From: Amaranthus tricolor
Lineage: Eukaryota > Streptophyta > Magnoliopsida > Caryophyllales > Amaranthaceae
Length of the DNA: 64,000 bases
Reading direction: 5' to 3'
Assembly: GCF_026212465.1 (NCBI RefSeq)
Contig: NC_080049.1
Span: 17,276,884-17,340,883, forward strand
Numbering within the stretch: position 1 is the stretch's first letter; each line of letters begins with the position of its first letter. This document shows positions 11,787 through 23,172 of the stretch, piece after piece. The translations under genes were made by a program, and so were the position numbers. A model generated the notes under the pieces. It had not been told where the DNA came from, made no database searches, and saw nothing but the letters and a program-made list of their open reading frames with translations.

Positions 11787-12840
11787 CCTAATTAGTGTGA
11801 TTAATTAATTCAAAACAAAATTAATACACAACTTTTAAACATATATACTTATTTCTAACAAACATATTTAGCTCTAAAAAAATATACTTTGAATAATTAA
11901 CATTGTATACTTCATACTTCATATACTTCACATTCTAATTCTATATAACCAAACATATTCTAATTCTGTATAACCAAACATATTCTAATTATATACTTCA
12001 TACTTCAATATTAAGCACTACATTGTAAATAAAATCATATTCAAAATATAAATAATAAAATTAAATCATTTAACCTTAGAAATATAAGTATTCTAATTCT
12101 AATAATTAAAGAAAAGTATAACAACAAACCACATTTTTAACAAAATATGCAAATAATTAACAAACCACACAAACCACATTCACAAATAATTACTAAATAT
12201 GTAAATACTTAACAAACCACATTTTAACTAAATTACTAAATTACAAGTGAAACAATAAAAACATAAACTTGCAAATTTACAAAAAAATAGAAATTACCTT
12301 GATTTCGTGGGTTATGTAATAATCTACAAAGAAAAACAAAAAAAACAATTAGGCCTAATTTTCGTATTTTATGAACTGGAAAAAAACTTAAAGGTTTGAG
12401 AATTTAAAAAGACGAATAATACCTTAATTTGTGAGTATTGAAGATGAACAAGACCAAATGCCTTTCGTTTCAAACGGTTTTGAAGAATGATGAACAGTAG
12501 AAGTCGTGGGAGAAGAAGAATAGTCGAGCAAATGATGAACATGTAGGGGGTTTATGAAAATTCAAAGTTTGAAGTCTGATAATGAAGTTTGATGATGAAC
12601 AAGAACATACGATGAACCGTTGTTTGAAGTTTGAAGTTTGATGAAGTTTGAAGTTTGAAGTTTGATGAAGAGCAGATGAAGTTTGATGATGAACAAGAAC
12701 AGTAGAAGTTTGAAGTTTGAAGTTTGGAGAAGATGAACCGCTGTGTTCGTGTGTGTGTGGTATAATGAAACAGAAGCTAAGGGTTTCGTCTTATATGAAA
12801 ATATAAACGTTAAAAAGCTAGGCGCCATTTTAATACATGT
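11787..12840. other. Gene-free interior of the CACTA element
   Basis: AT-rich sequence, probably promoter and 5' leader of the lost transposase on the minus strand. At 12545-12735 the 7-mer GAAGTTT and the phrase GATGATGAACAAGAAC recur many times as a degenerate short tandem repeat. Overlapping open frames there have low-complexity translations and are not taken as genes. Confidence 0.5.
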
Positions 12841-13072
12841 TATTTGCTGCGGTCAAAGGGGAAAACTGCAGCAATTGAGTGTGTTATTTGCAGCAGTCAC
12901 AAGAAGAACCGCAGTAATTAATCTTGCAACATGTTATTTACTGCGGTCAAAGCGTAAAACCGTAGCAATTAATGGTTTTTTTTTTCTAATTCTTTTTCCT
13001 ATTTATTGTTGCGTATATACAAAAACCGCAGCAAGTGATAAGCAGCAAATACATTTTTTTCCACTAGTGAGA

Positions 13073-15110
13073 GTTCTAGTGAGGATCTAAGCTGGCTAAT
13101 CTATCCTTTGACAAATGGTCGAGACCCAAAAGAACAAGTAAATGACACCACCGTTACTATCACCGAAACTACAGTACTTCCACCTACTCACTCCATTTCC
13201 GTCCCTGAGTATCCCGCCGAACGGGAGGTAACCCCTAGCTTTACTGACACTAATAATGATGTGATATCTAGTGATAATATTTCCAGGAGATATGATTTTC
13301 CCCCAAGAAGTACAAGAGGTATCCCGCCAAGGAGATATGATCCTGAATTTGAATCTCAAAGGTCCCGATACCCGATAAATCAAGAAAACCAAGAACATTT
13401 GTCTCAGATGGCAGTTGCCTTCAATGCTTCTCTTTACTCAGGCAATCTACCGAAAAATACTGATTATGCTCTTAGTGATCCAAAATGGAAGAAAGCTATG
13501 GAAGAAGAAATCTTAGCCCTTAAAAGGAATGAGACTTGGGAACGTTGCATACTGCCAAAAGGGAAAAGAATAGTAGGATGCAAGTGGGTGTTTTCAATAA
13601 AGTATCATGCAGATGGAACCATTGAAAGATACAAAGCTTGGCTCGTTGCAAAGGGATACACTCAAACCTTTGGAGTAGACTACTCTGAAACTTTTTCTCC
13701 AGTTGCTAAAATTGATACTATCCGGGTCCTCTTCTCCATTGCAGCTAACAAAGATTGGCCTCTATACCAGTTCGATGTGAAGAATACCTTTTTACATGGG
13801 AAAATTGAGGAAGAAGTTTACATGCAAGCTCCTCCGGGCTTCTTACATGAGTACAATAAAGGGGAAGGATGTAGATTCCGAAAAGCTCTATATGGGTTAA
13901 AACAATCTCCTAGAGCATGGTTCGGAAGTTTTACTGCTGCTATGAAGAAATTTGGGTACAAACAGAGTAATTCCGACCAAACTCTATTCCTCAAGAAGAG
14001 AAATGTCCTTATCACATGTCTTGTTATTTATGTTGATGACATGGTTATTACAGGAGATGATATGAAGAAGATCAATGATTTAAAGGGTCGCCTCTTCTTG
14101 GAATTTGAGATCAAAGACTTGGGAAACTTGAAATACTTTCTTGGGATAGAGGTTCTCAGATCGAAAACAGGGATTTTCATCAATCAGAGAAAGTATATTC
14201 TGGACCTATTAGCTGAGGTAGGAATGATTGACTGCAAACCTACAGAAACACCTATAATAACAAATCATGGGCTTCAATTCATTGAGGGAGCTGAAACAAC
14301 TGACCAAGATCAATATCGAAGGTTGGTAGGGAAACTCATTTATTTATCTCACACCAGACCAGACATTGCCTATGCAGTAAGTGTTATGAGTAGATTCATG
14401 GGCTTCAATTCATTGAGGGAGCTGAAACAACTGACCAAGATCAATATCGAAGGTTGGTAGGGAAACTCATTTATTTATCTCACACCAGACCAGACATTGC
14501 CTATGCAGTAAGTGTTATGAGTAGATTCATGCATCGACCTCAGATACACCACATAGAGGCTGTAATGAGGCTCTTGAGATACTTAAAGGGAACTTGCAAT
14601 AGGGGGATTCTCTTCAAAAGGAATCAACACTTAAATCTTGTGGCATATACTGATGTAGACTGGGCTGGTGACCGGGATGATCGAAGGTCAACATCAGGAT
14701 ACTTTACTCTGGTTGGTGGGAACCTGGTCACTTGGAAAAACAAGAAGCAAAAGGTGGTAGCTCTATCTAGTGCTGAAGCAGAATTCAGAGGAATTGCGAA
14801 AGAGATTACAGAAAGTCTTTGTATTAGAAAGTTGTTGGAAGAGTTGAACTGTCGACAGCAAGAAGCAAGCAATCTATACTGTGACAATAAAGCTGCTATC
14901 AGCATATCCAAAAACCCAGTCCAGCATGATCGTACTAAACACGTCGAGATAGATAGACACTTCATCAAAGAGAAGCTGGAGAAAAACATCATCAGTCTTC
15001 CATTCATCAGATCAAAAGATCAACTGGCAGACATCCTCACTAAAGTTGTTTCAGCAGAAGCCTTCAACACTATTCTATGCAAGTTAGGTGTTGGTGACCC
15101 TATAGCCTAA
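13073..15110 (+). pseudogene. Copia reverse transcriptase-RNase H, broken by a 131-bp tandem duplication
   Basis: This continues the copia element interrupted at 9533. The frame is open from 13073 through an RT domain: WKKAMEEEILALKRNETW, GCKWVFSIKYHADGTIERYK, FDVKNTFLHGKIEEEVYM, ALYGLKQSPRAWF and the catalytic box YVDDMVITGDD. An exact 131-bp duplication (14270-14400 and 14401-14531) shifts the frame; after it RNase H reads on (YTDVDWAGDRDDRRSTSGY, LSSAEAEFRGI, YCDNKAAISISKNP, QLADILTK) to the stop at 15108-15110. Apart from the duplication this part is well kept. In an active element the protein copies RNA into cDNA inside cytoplasmic particles. Confidence 0.9.
14270..14531 (+). repeat. Exact tandem duplication, 2 x 131 bp
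   Basis: 14270-14400 and 14401-14531 read identically by eye. The left copy is preceded by TCATG and both copies end in TCATG, a 5-bp microhomology. 131 is not a multiple of three, so the RT-RNase H frame is broken. Confidence 0.95.
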
Positions 15111-15122
15111 CTTGAGGGGGAG
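15111..15122 (+). other. Polypurine tract of the copia element
   Basis: CTTGAGGGGGAG sits between the RNase H stop and the TGTAGAAATAT start of the 3' LTR. Confidence 0.8.
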
Positions 15123-15323
15123 TGTAGAAATATTCGCAGAATATTTCTGTATATTCTAGGATCAATAAGATGATTTTTTATTCTCTTATTTATGTAAACA
15201 ATATCATACCGATATTCTTGTTACCTTTCTTAGTCTCACAGTTGATGTATATATTGGAGGGTTATTCACCCATTAATGAATAAGCCTGTATTAAACACAA
15301 ATCTTCCGCTGTTATATTTCTCA
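15123..15323 (+). mobile_element. 3' LTR of the first copia element (about 201 bp)
   Basis: It starts TGTAGAAATAT after the polypurine tract and ends ATATTTCTCA, an imperfect inverted repeat with TG...CA ends. The matching 5' LTR is left of the window, so neither length nor target duplication (GCTTC would be the right copy) can be confirmed. Confidence 0.7.
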
Positions 15324-16369
15324 GCTTCAAGAGGAACAAAGTACCTCAAATTCCTCAAATCAACAAGTTACCTAACTTATTACAGGCCGAAACTATGTTC
15401 CCAATCAAAATCAAGAAATACATCCAAAATACTAGAATATAAAAGGCCCAATTTCTCATTGGTACACAATCCTAAGTAATTATAACATTCACTATTGTAC
15501 TTAAATAAATCACTTTTATTCTTCTGATGTTTAACACTACTTTCAGATGGTAAACCTAACAATTTATGAAAGGATAAAATTTACTCACAATAATTCAACC
15601 TATTCACGATTTTCCTACAATAATCTCAACAATCGATTAACTATGAATAATCCCATCTATTATTTCATGTAACCCGGAATGTTTTTTGGTTTTCCATGAC
15701 TGGTTGCAGCAGGTAATTTTTGATCGTCATCCTCTTCTTTTTTCTTCCTCCTTAAATACTCCTTATGTCCATTTCTGCAGCCGTTCTTCAAGGTTTATCT
15801 TTCAATTTTTATTTTTTTGCATCAAATTATCTCATTCCTTTTTCTTTACATTAAGAGCATCACCTATTCTTATTCTTCTTCAAGTAGGTATTCAATTGTA
15901 AAGAAAACCACTGGATGTAAACATAGTATTCTTGCTAAAGTATAAACTGCTAGAGAATAAGTTTCTTCTTCATCACTGCGTTAAAGACAACCGAGTACAA
16001 GCTTCAATGGAGGTCCTCTTCAATGGTGTGTTTGGAAGGAGGAAATAAATGAATGTCTGGAAGAATTGAAAAGGTGTTGATGGTTAAAGTAAATGTTAAT
16101 CAGTAATTTAAGTAAAAAGGTAAGAAAAAACAAAAGGAAATTAAATTATAATTGATATAAACCGATAGTAGGTGAGCTAACAATATTTCAGTTTAAATGA
16201 AACAATAGATTAGATTATTCATGGTTAATCGATAGTTGGTATTATTGTAGGAAAATTGTAAATAAGTTGGATTATATTAGATAAATTTTCCATTTTCAAA
16301 TGAACGCCTACTTTAATTGTTTAAATTAGCCAAGAGTTACTCAATTGTTTTATAAGTATATAAATTTAA
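15324..16369. other. Gene-free spacer
   Basis: AT-rich, with no convincing domain in any frame. Short open frames around 15686-15901 are Phe/Ser-rich translations of T-rich DNA. Confidence 0.5.
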
Positions 16370-16728
16370 GGGAAGTTTCACGTGGTAATCTCAAGTTTTT
16401 GGCTTTTTCACGTGCTGAACAATTGTTTTTTAATCCATGCAGTGTCACTAAGCTTTTAATTTTTCCACTTGGTTTGCAAAAAGTTAAGATTTTGTTAAAT
16501 TTACTTTATTTTCATCCATCATAACGACATTTTTTCCATAAGAACAAACACTCTACTCACTCTTATTACGCACTTTTTCAAAAATTTGGTCGAAATAAGC
16601 ACTTAATTTAACAAAGAACTTAACATTTTGTCTAAAGTTAAAAGTTCGGGGTCACCATGTGAATTAAAAAAAAATTCGTCTACCACATGGAAAAGTCAAT
16701 AACTTAAAGTTACCATATGAAATTTCCG
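16370..16728. mobile_element. Mutator-type MITE with long inverted repeats, 359 bp
   Basis: Left arm GGGAAGTTTCACGTGGTAAT and right arm (reverse complement) CGGAAATTTCATATGGTAAC continue in parallel for about 130 bases. The 9-bp direct repeat TAAATTTAA flanks it exactly (16361-16369, 16729-16737), as expected for Mutator-like insertion. It has no coding capacity. Confidence 0.85.
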
Positions 16729-17526
16729 TAAATTTAATAATTTTGGAATGAATCATTATTATAAAAATAAAAAATTGTAGAATAAGCAATGTAAATTGTT
16801 TTAGCTTGCATTAGAGCCTAATTAGTTTTACATGCAAGAGGCTAGAACTAAAGTCTAACTCATATCTCTTAAACTAATAAATAACATTACAGCCTATAAC
16901 AGATTTTGGTGAACCGAAAATAGAAAAGTTGTTGACTCGCATCTTCTTCTTTCTTCTACAACTCATGAAACACACAACTACCGACCTTAATGGCTTATCA
17001 TTCCTTCATCCTATATTGTTAGATTTTTTGTGAAATAAAGTAATGTTCTTAGTCTACTCAGATAACTTGGATCTACCCATGTGTACATAAATAGGAAATC
17101 ATATTATATTATCATATTATATCATACAATTTAATAAAAAGATCGAAAAATTCCATCTGTCAGCCTAATGTATCCTTATTAGATGGAATAATTTTATTGG
17201 TGATTGAAGTTGCCTTACGCAACAGATAAAATTATCCAACATGTCATTTTTATCCCTTCTTAAAGTTTACTAAATTGAGTAATTTATCATTTTTGAAACA
17301 GAATAAATGAATGATTATGACTAAGATTGAGCTATATTAGATTAATTATTGATTCGAATTTATTACATATCATAAATTTACTATCTTTATAAATAAATAG
17401 TTTGAATATATTTATAAAACTAAAAAGTTAGAAATTTTTATTGCATCAAATGATATAAATAAGGTTAATAAATAACGTGAGTTATACATTTATTAATGAA
17501 AACGCGTGGTTTAATTATTCAGCTAA

Positions 17527-17764
17527 TCTCTTGAGAGACATATCTCATGCCCAACTCATTAAAGATTAATATCTACTTACCGCATTCTTATTGCCTACTT
17601 ACATTATCCTTAATGCTTACTTATCGTATCTTGAATGCCTACTTTCAATATCTTAAATGTCTACTCACATCATTCTTAATGCCTACTTATAATATTTTAA
17701 AAAATATATAATGAACCGACCCAATTAAAAATGGTTTTTTAAAGAAACCATCTCTCACAAGAAT
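17527..17764. mobile_element. Short inverted-repeat element with internal 22-23-bp repeats
   Basis: Ends read TCTCTTGAGAGACATATCTCA and, at the right, CCATCTCTCACAAGAA, imperfect inverted repeats. The interior (17570-17695) holds about six copies of a CTTAATGCCTACTTACAATAT-like unit. Similar TCTTGTGAGAC ends occur at 37621 and 56635. Confidence 0.5.
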
Positions 17765-18215
17765 TTGTGTTATTTATTTTGAATATCATACTTGCACATT
17801 ATTTTAAGGGTTTTTAATTTAGAGCAAATATTTATATCTTCATTCTAAAATTTCGTGCAGTGTAAAAGTTTTTATATTAGTTGAATATAATTTATAATTA
17901 ATTAACTGCAAATCAATCGTACTTATGACTAAACTTTATGTTTTCTACTTGCAAATGAAAACTCAACTCTCTTAAATGATGATAATTTAAAACACATATT
18001 GATTAAACAAATAAATTAAGTAATTTAGTTGTTTAAGTTGGTCTAAAATCATATTGGATATAAATTTAATAATTGATATATATGTTTAAGTCCAAATTAT
18101 TGGAATATGCTTAAATGACTTAAGTTTATCTTAAGGTTAAATTTATAAGTCTTGAAATACATTTCAATGTCTTGTAAGTGATTACGTTTATAATAAGTTT
18201 ATTTTCGTAATTATA

Positions 18216-18325
18216 TTTGAAATTTTTTAATAGGTCAAGGTTTATTAAAATTAACTTTGAAATATTTTAATAGGTCAAAGTTTATTAAAATTATCTTTGA
18301 AATATTTTAACAGGTTAAAATATTG
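18216..18325. repeat. 40-bp tandem repeat, about 2.7 copies
   Basis: TTTGAAATATTTTAATAGGT followed by CAAAGTTTATTAAAATTA recurs at 18216, 18256 and 18296 with a few substitutions. No function is visible. Confidence 0.8.
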
Positions 18326-18649
18326 AAATTAAGTTTGTTTATACGCTTGTTATTAACGTTTGAATATTTTATTTGAATTTAAAATATGTGCTTAAAATAG
18401 ATGGATGATTAAATATCCATAGTACAAGCTAAACACGTTTTTTTATTATTAATACAGGTTAATATTTGAATTTAAGTTAAGTTGATAAGCTAATTAAAGA
18501 GTCTTCTATAAATAAGGTAATATTTAAATTGATACTAAAAATAGAAAATGAAAATTTTAATTAATGCTTAAAGTAGGAAATAATTTGAATATGTGTTTAC
18601 ACGTTAATTAATCTGTTTTTTTGCTTAGTTTCCAATACCTTGTATGAGT

Positions 18650-19060
18650 TCTAACGTGGTAGCATAGCATTGGTTATTAAAGCACACAATGACGAAAATA
18701 GATATGTTGTCAGTGCAACGTCAATTTGAAATAAAGCTCAAGGTCTTGAAGACTGGCACAGAATATCCAGATCAACAAAATTAACGGATGAAGCTTTCTT
18801 GTTCTTCAAGGATATGTTGAGGCGTAACATCTCTATATATACAAGGCTTCATTTTAGAAAATAAGGATGCACCTCTTCTTACAATTTTCTCTCTTGACTT
18901 AAGATCTAGTATTCTCTAAGTATTCGAAAGAGCTGTAATCTTTAGTTCATCTAGCTCTTACAATTTGTAATAGACTTAAGTGTTAAAAAAAGATAGATTA
19001 TTTTCATAGTTTAATACGCCTAACTTAGAATACTTTTCAAAGTGTTCAACTTGTAATCTC
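18650..19060 (+). mobile_element. Left part of an older copia LTR split by the SIRE insertion
   Basis: The sequence rises in complexity after AT-rich spacer and contains CTCTATATATACAAGGCTTC (TATA-like, near 18830) with CT-rich sequence behind it, as in plant copia LTRs. It ends at GTAATCTC where the SIRE LTR begins, and its continuation TTGAGAGATTGATA is found right of the SIRE element at 29339. No primer site follows either part, so it may be a solo LTR. Left border uncertain. Confidence 0.55.
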
Positions 19061-20552
19061 TGTTGGACCTATTGAGTTTTGATAATGACTACACTTTATT
19101 TAAACAAATATAGTTTTAGAGATTGTGTGCAGGTCGATATCCGGTCGTGATTATGATCGTTGATAGTACCTATGACATGGTTCATGGAAATGTACGTGTC
19201 AAAAGGATCCGAAAGATGTTAGAAGAAGTATATCGCTTGGGATGTAAAATGGAGACAGCAGGTCTACTGTTCCTAAGTTGGATGTTCTAGCAAAACTGAA
19301 AATTGGAGACAGCGCACTGTTCTTGAACTGGAGTCAGCTTACTTCCACTGAAAATTCTAGTTATTATATTAATTATTATTTTTAGTTGATGTGTTATTAA
19401 AGTTAATTTGTTGCATTAATAAATTATTAAAGTTAATTGGCAAAATATTTTCTAAAAAATATCTAACGTGTGATTTTCTAAATGTAAGCCTTTATTTTAG
19501 GATCTATATTTAGTGAATTTTGGATTTACTAAATATAGGAACAGCTGCTGAGTCTTAGCTATTATTAGCTAAAGGTAACCGTCCCTATTATTAGCTAAAG
19601 GCAACCGTATCTAAGTTTAGCTAAAGTAAACCGTGGTTATTATTGGAAAAGGGAACTGCAGCTAATTTTAGTATATGGGAACTGCTGCTAAAGAGAACAA
19701 TATCTATTATTAGTATCTGGGATCAGCGGTTATTATTAAATAACCGTGGGCTTGAATTTGTCAAGTTTAATACCTATTTTAGAGACTAACCGTAGATGAC
19801 CGTGGATATTAAATCCACATCATTCCCATGATTATTTTGGATAAGGCATAATGGATTGGAATATTCCATTTTAATTAGGGATTTTAGCTCTATAAATAAG
19901 AGATTCGGTTGTTCCTCAAAACTTTCCTTAGTATAAGCCATTAAATCATACGTAATTTTGGGAGAATTTTTACAAGAAAATTTTGTTTTAAAAATGCCAA
20001 TTAATTTATAATATTTTCTTGTACAACTTATTGATTTTATTTTTAGAGAATTTTTATCCTTTTGTAAGGGTTTTTGGGAGAATCTTTGTAACTAGACTTG
20101 GGTGAGTCTAAGGGGAATTAGAAAGATTCTAGTGAAGCTAGAGAAGAGAATAGCTTTGAGTAAAGCTAAGGACATAGCTTTGAGTGAAGCTAGTGTGGAG
20201 TTTAGCTTTTAGTGAAGCTAAGTTTGTTGCTTTGAGTAAAGCAATTTGAGAGAGAAGAGTTGGCCTAGTTGATGCGCTTCGAGTGAAGTAAGATGTTTAA
20301 TGTAATTGTAACGAGTTGTCTTAAACATAGTGGAGAATTTAGAAATCCAGAGGGGCCGTGGTTTTTCCTTCTATTTAGGCCTAGAAGGTTTCAATGTAAA
20401 AATCGTTTTTCTCTTTTATTATTTTGCTCTAAGTTTAAGCTTTATTTATTTTATTTGATTCCGCAAAACAGGGGAAAAACGCTTAAACTAGTAACAACAA
20501 CAATTCACCCCCCCTCCTCTTATTGCTGTTCCCATTCGTAATTGAGTCTACA
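19061..20552 (+). mobile_element. 5' LTR of a SIRE-type Ty1/copia element (1492 bp)
   Basis: It begins TGTTGGACC and ends GAGTCTACA, and is repeated at 27801-29338 with scattered differences. A TATA box TATAAAT lies at 19891-19897, followed by a zone of GCTTTGAGTGAAGCTA repeats (20130-20290). It is followed by a canonical primer site. The TGTTGGACC start after an AAAGGGGGAATT tract in the 3' copy is typical of SIRE/Maximus elements. Confidence 0.95.
19891..19897 (+). promoter_or_regulatory. TATA box of the SIRE 5' LTR
   Basis: CTCTATAAATAAGAG, at the same place in both LTRs (28656-28662 in the 3' copy), about 830 bp into the LTR. Confidence 0.6.
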
Positions 20553-20554
20553 AT

Positions 20555-20570
20555 TGGTATCAGAGCCATG
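20555..20570 (+). other. Primer binding site of the SIRE element
   Basis: TGGTATCAGAGCCATG, complementary to the 3' end of initiator Met tRNA, two bases after the LTR. Confidence 0.9.
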
Positions 20571-20620
20571 TTCCCAGTAGATCAGAAAACCATGATGGCA
20601 GAATCCTGGTGTTTCCAAAG

Positions 20621-20932
20621 ATGTCAATTATGAACGAGCGAATGGAAGAAGGATATTCTACTCAAAGACCACTCATGTTTGATGGAAAATTCTACACTTA
20701 TTGGAAGAATAGGATGGAGATCTTCATCAAAGCGGAATATTATCAAGTTTGGAGAGTCATTAAAATCGGAGACTTTGAGGTAACCACTACTAACTCCAAT
20801 CATGAAATCGTTCCCAAACCCATAACCGAATTCGAAAAAGAAGATTTTCAGAAGATGAAAATTAATGCCCTTGCCATAAAGCAGGTATGTTTTTCTAACT
20901 CATTTTCTGTCCATCCATCCATCCAAATTGAG
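20621..20932 (+). pseudogene. SIRE gag, N-terminal part, truncated by an internal deletion
   Basis: The ATG at 20621 opens SIMNERMEEGYSTQRPLMFD and then KFYTYWKNRMEIFIKAEYYQ, the conserved start of SIRE gag (DUF4219/UBN2 type). It is normal up to NALAIKQ near 20884 and then runs into unrelated sequence with CATCCATCCATCC and a stop near 20934. The middle of gag, several hundred residues in intact relatives, is missing. Gag forms the particle shell; this copy cannot. Confidence 0.8.
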
Positions 20933-21606
20933 TAAAAAGAAATTAATAGAGTTGCTAAAGGAGAGACAAATTAAACTTGAAAATTGTAATGATAAGTGTC
21001 TCCAATTGGAAAAGGAGCTCAAAGTAAGTAAAGACCATGCCTCCTATATAAACACCTTTAGATCCGATGTCCAAAACAGATTTTTCGGTTTGTTGGACCA
21101 AAATATAATTCTAAAGGAAAATATGGAGAGAATTAAAAAGAAAAAGGTTATTCTTAATATTGAGTTATCGCAATACAAATTGTTAGGCTTGAATATGGAA
21201 TTAAACGACACATCTATTAAGAACCTGTGTGCAGATTTTCAAAATCTGGACAGTAGCTTCGAATTCAAGCGCTCCAACAGTGATAAAGTAGAGTTTGAAT
21301 TAAATTCAAGAGAAAAAGTGAAAATCAAAAGTGTTCCCAAATGGATTCAAGAAGCTAAAAGTAAAAATTCAAAACGCCTAGATCACATTAAGAATAGCAA
21401 GAAGAAAATGGTATACGTTGATCTCCCTAGTGACAGAATCTGTTCCTTCTGTGGAGGAACTGGCCATCTGAAGGACCAGTGAACCAAAAGGGAATAGTAC
21501 ACTGTCTCTAACAAAAACTATGTCGATAACGTTTGGATGAAGAAAGCAGATTCTTGTGAAATCGACAAGGAACCCAAGACAGTCTGGGTTCCTGTAACTA
21601 ACAATT
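20928..21606 (+). pseudogene. SIRE gag C-terminal part with coiled coil and broken zinc knuckle
   Basis: The Lys/Glu-rich heptad-like sequence KLIELLKERQIKLENCNDK continues for about 120 residues and is probably a coiled coil. A zinc knuckle follows, CSFCGGTGHLKDQ, where the fourth ligand codon is TGA at 21480-21482 instead of a Cys codon. Beyond it the same frame continues as TVWVPVTNN to a natural-looking end at 21606. One base change therefore both ends the frame and removes a zinc ligand. A further in-frame TAG follows. Confidence 0.8.
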
Positions 21607-21624
21607 AATTTTTTTCAGGTCCAA

Positions 21625-22956
21625 GTGAGGGGGAACAACTCATGGTATCTCGACAGTGGATGTTCCAAGCACATGAAGGATGACAAATCTAAATTTCTCT
21701 CACTTGAAGCCTATGATGGGGGAACAGTAACCTTCGGTGACAATATGAAGGGTGAGATAATCGCCAAAGGAAAAGTTGAAATGTCTAGTTCCCATGCTAT
21801 CGATAATGTATTTTTAGTCGAGGATTTAAAACATAACTTACTAAGCATTTCTCAATTTTGCGATAACTTTAATTCTAAAAAGTGCATTATTTCTAGGAAT
21901 GACACAGGAGACACCGTTCTTGAGGGAATCAGAAAAGGGAACACTTATGTAGTGAACCTGGACACTGTTCCCAAAACCAGTCTAACGTGTCTAAGCAATA
22001 TAGAAGGCAACCCATTTCTTTGGCATAAGCGTCTAGGTCATGCCAGTTATACATTGATTAATACTTTAAGATCAAAGGACCTAGTTAGAGGACTACAAGC
22101 TATAAAATTACTTAAGGATGAAATTTGTGATCCTTGTGCCAAAGGAAAACAAGTAAGCTCATCTTTTAAATCAAAGAATATTGTGACCACCACTAAACCA
22201 CTTGAATTATTACATATGAATCTATGTGGACCTATGAGAACACAAAGCCGTAGTGGCAAAAGATATGTGTTTGTTATTGTTGATGATTACAGTAGATTTA
22301 CTTGGACTTTATTTTTAGTTAGTAAAGATGAAGCTTTTAATGAGTTTGTTTCTTTCGCTAACAAAATACAAAAATCTACCAATAATCAAATTATTCACAT
22401 AAGGTCAGATCATGGTAGAGAATTCGAAAATTCAAGTTTCATGAATTATTGCAATAAATATGGATTAAGTCATAATTTTTCGGCACCAAGAACACCACAA
22501 CAAAATGGTGTAGTAGAAAGGAAAAATAGAACTTTAGAGGAAATGGCTAGAACCATGTTAATTGCTAGTGGTCTACCTAGAAATTTTTGGGCCGAGGCTA
22601 TTAGTACTGCATGTTATATTTTGAATCGTGTATTAATAAGACCAATCACTTCAAAGACACCCTATGAATTGCTTAAAGGTGTTAAACCAAATATTTCCTA
22701 TTTTCGTGTGTTTAGATGCAAATGTTTTGTTCATGTGAATGGAAAACGAAATATAGGGAAGTTTGATGAAAGAAGTGATGAAGCAGTATTTCTTGGCTAC
22801 TCATCACATAGTAAGGCTTACAGAGTTTATAACAAAAGAACAATGAGCGTGGAAGAATCCGTTCACGTAATTTTTGATGAAACTAACTTTTTGTCAAGTG
22901 AACAGGATACAAATAATTTTAAGATAGGTCTTGCAAATCTAGAGAATGATGAATAA
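21625..22956 (+). pseudogene. SIRE protease-integrase, integrase catalytic Asp replaced
   Basis: This 443-residue open frame has the protease active site SWYLDSGCSKHM at the start, the pre-integrase domain FLWHKRLGHASYTLINTL at about 134-150, the integrase zinc segment CDPCAKGKQ, then the core. The core keeps the second and third catalytic residues (RSDHGREFEN; PQQNGVVERKNRT), but the first reads LHMNLCGP where families have LHMDLCGP: Asn at residue 199 (codon 22219-22221). The C-terminal domain FRVFRCKCFVHVNGKRNIGKFDERSDE is present. A stop at 22954 separates it from RT; related elements have one long polyprotein. The protein cuts the polyprotein and would insert cDNA; insertion should fail here. 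Confidence 0.9.
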
Positions 22957-23172
22957 GAAATGAAAATGCAAGATTAAGGAACAGCAGGTGAACAGCTGAT
23001 CCCAGAAGAGGCAGAAAGGAACGATCTTGATCAGGAACAGCCAGTACTTCAGAACCAACAGACTGTTCCCAATCCTGTTGTTCCCACATAAGAGCAAGCT
23101 AATCTAGTAGCTGAACAGAATGACGATCAAGCTGATGAACCAGAACATACTACTGTTCCCACAAGAGAATTT
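22957..23172 (+). pseudogene. SIRE integrase-RT spacer with stops
   Basis: The frame carries at least three stops but reads as the variable linker of these elements, rich in GAACAG/TTCCC codons and ending in [17 protein letters not shown], which leads into RT. Confidence 0.6.

Noticed and set aside
12562..13090. Overlapping open frames at the right end of the CACTA element
   Set aside because: Low-complexity translations of GAAGTTT repeats and subterminal repeats.
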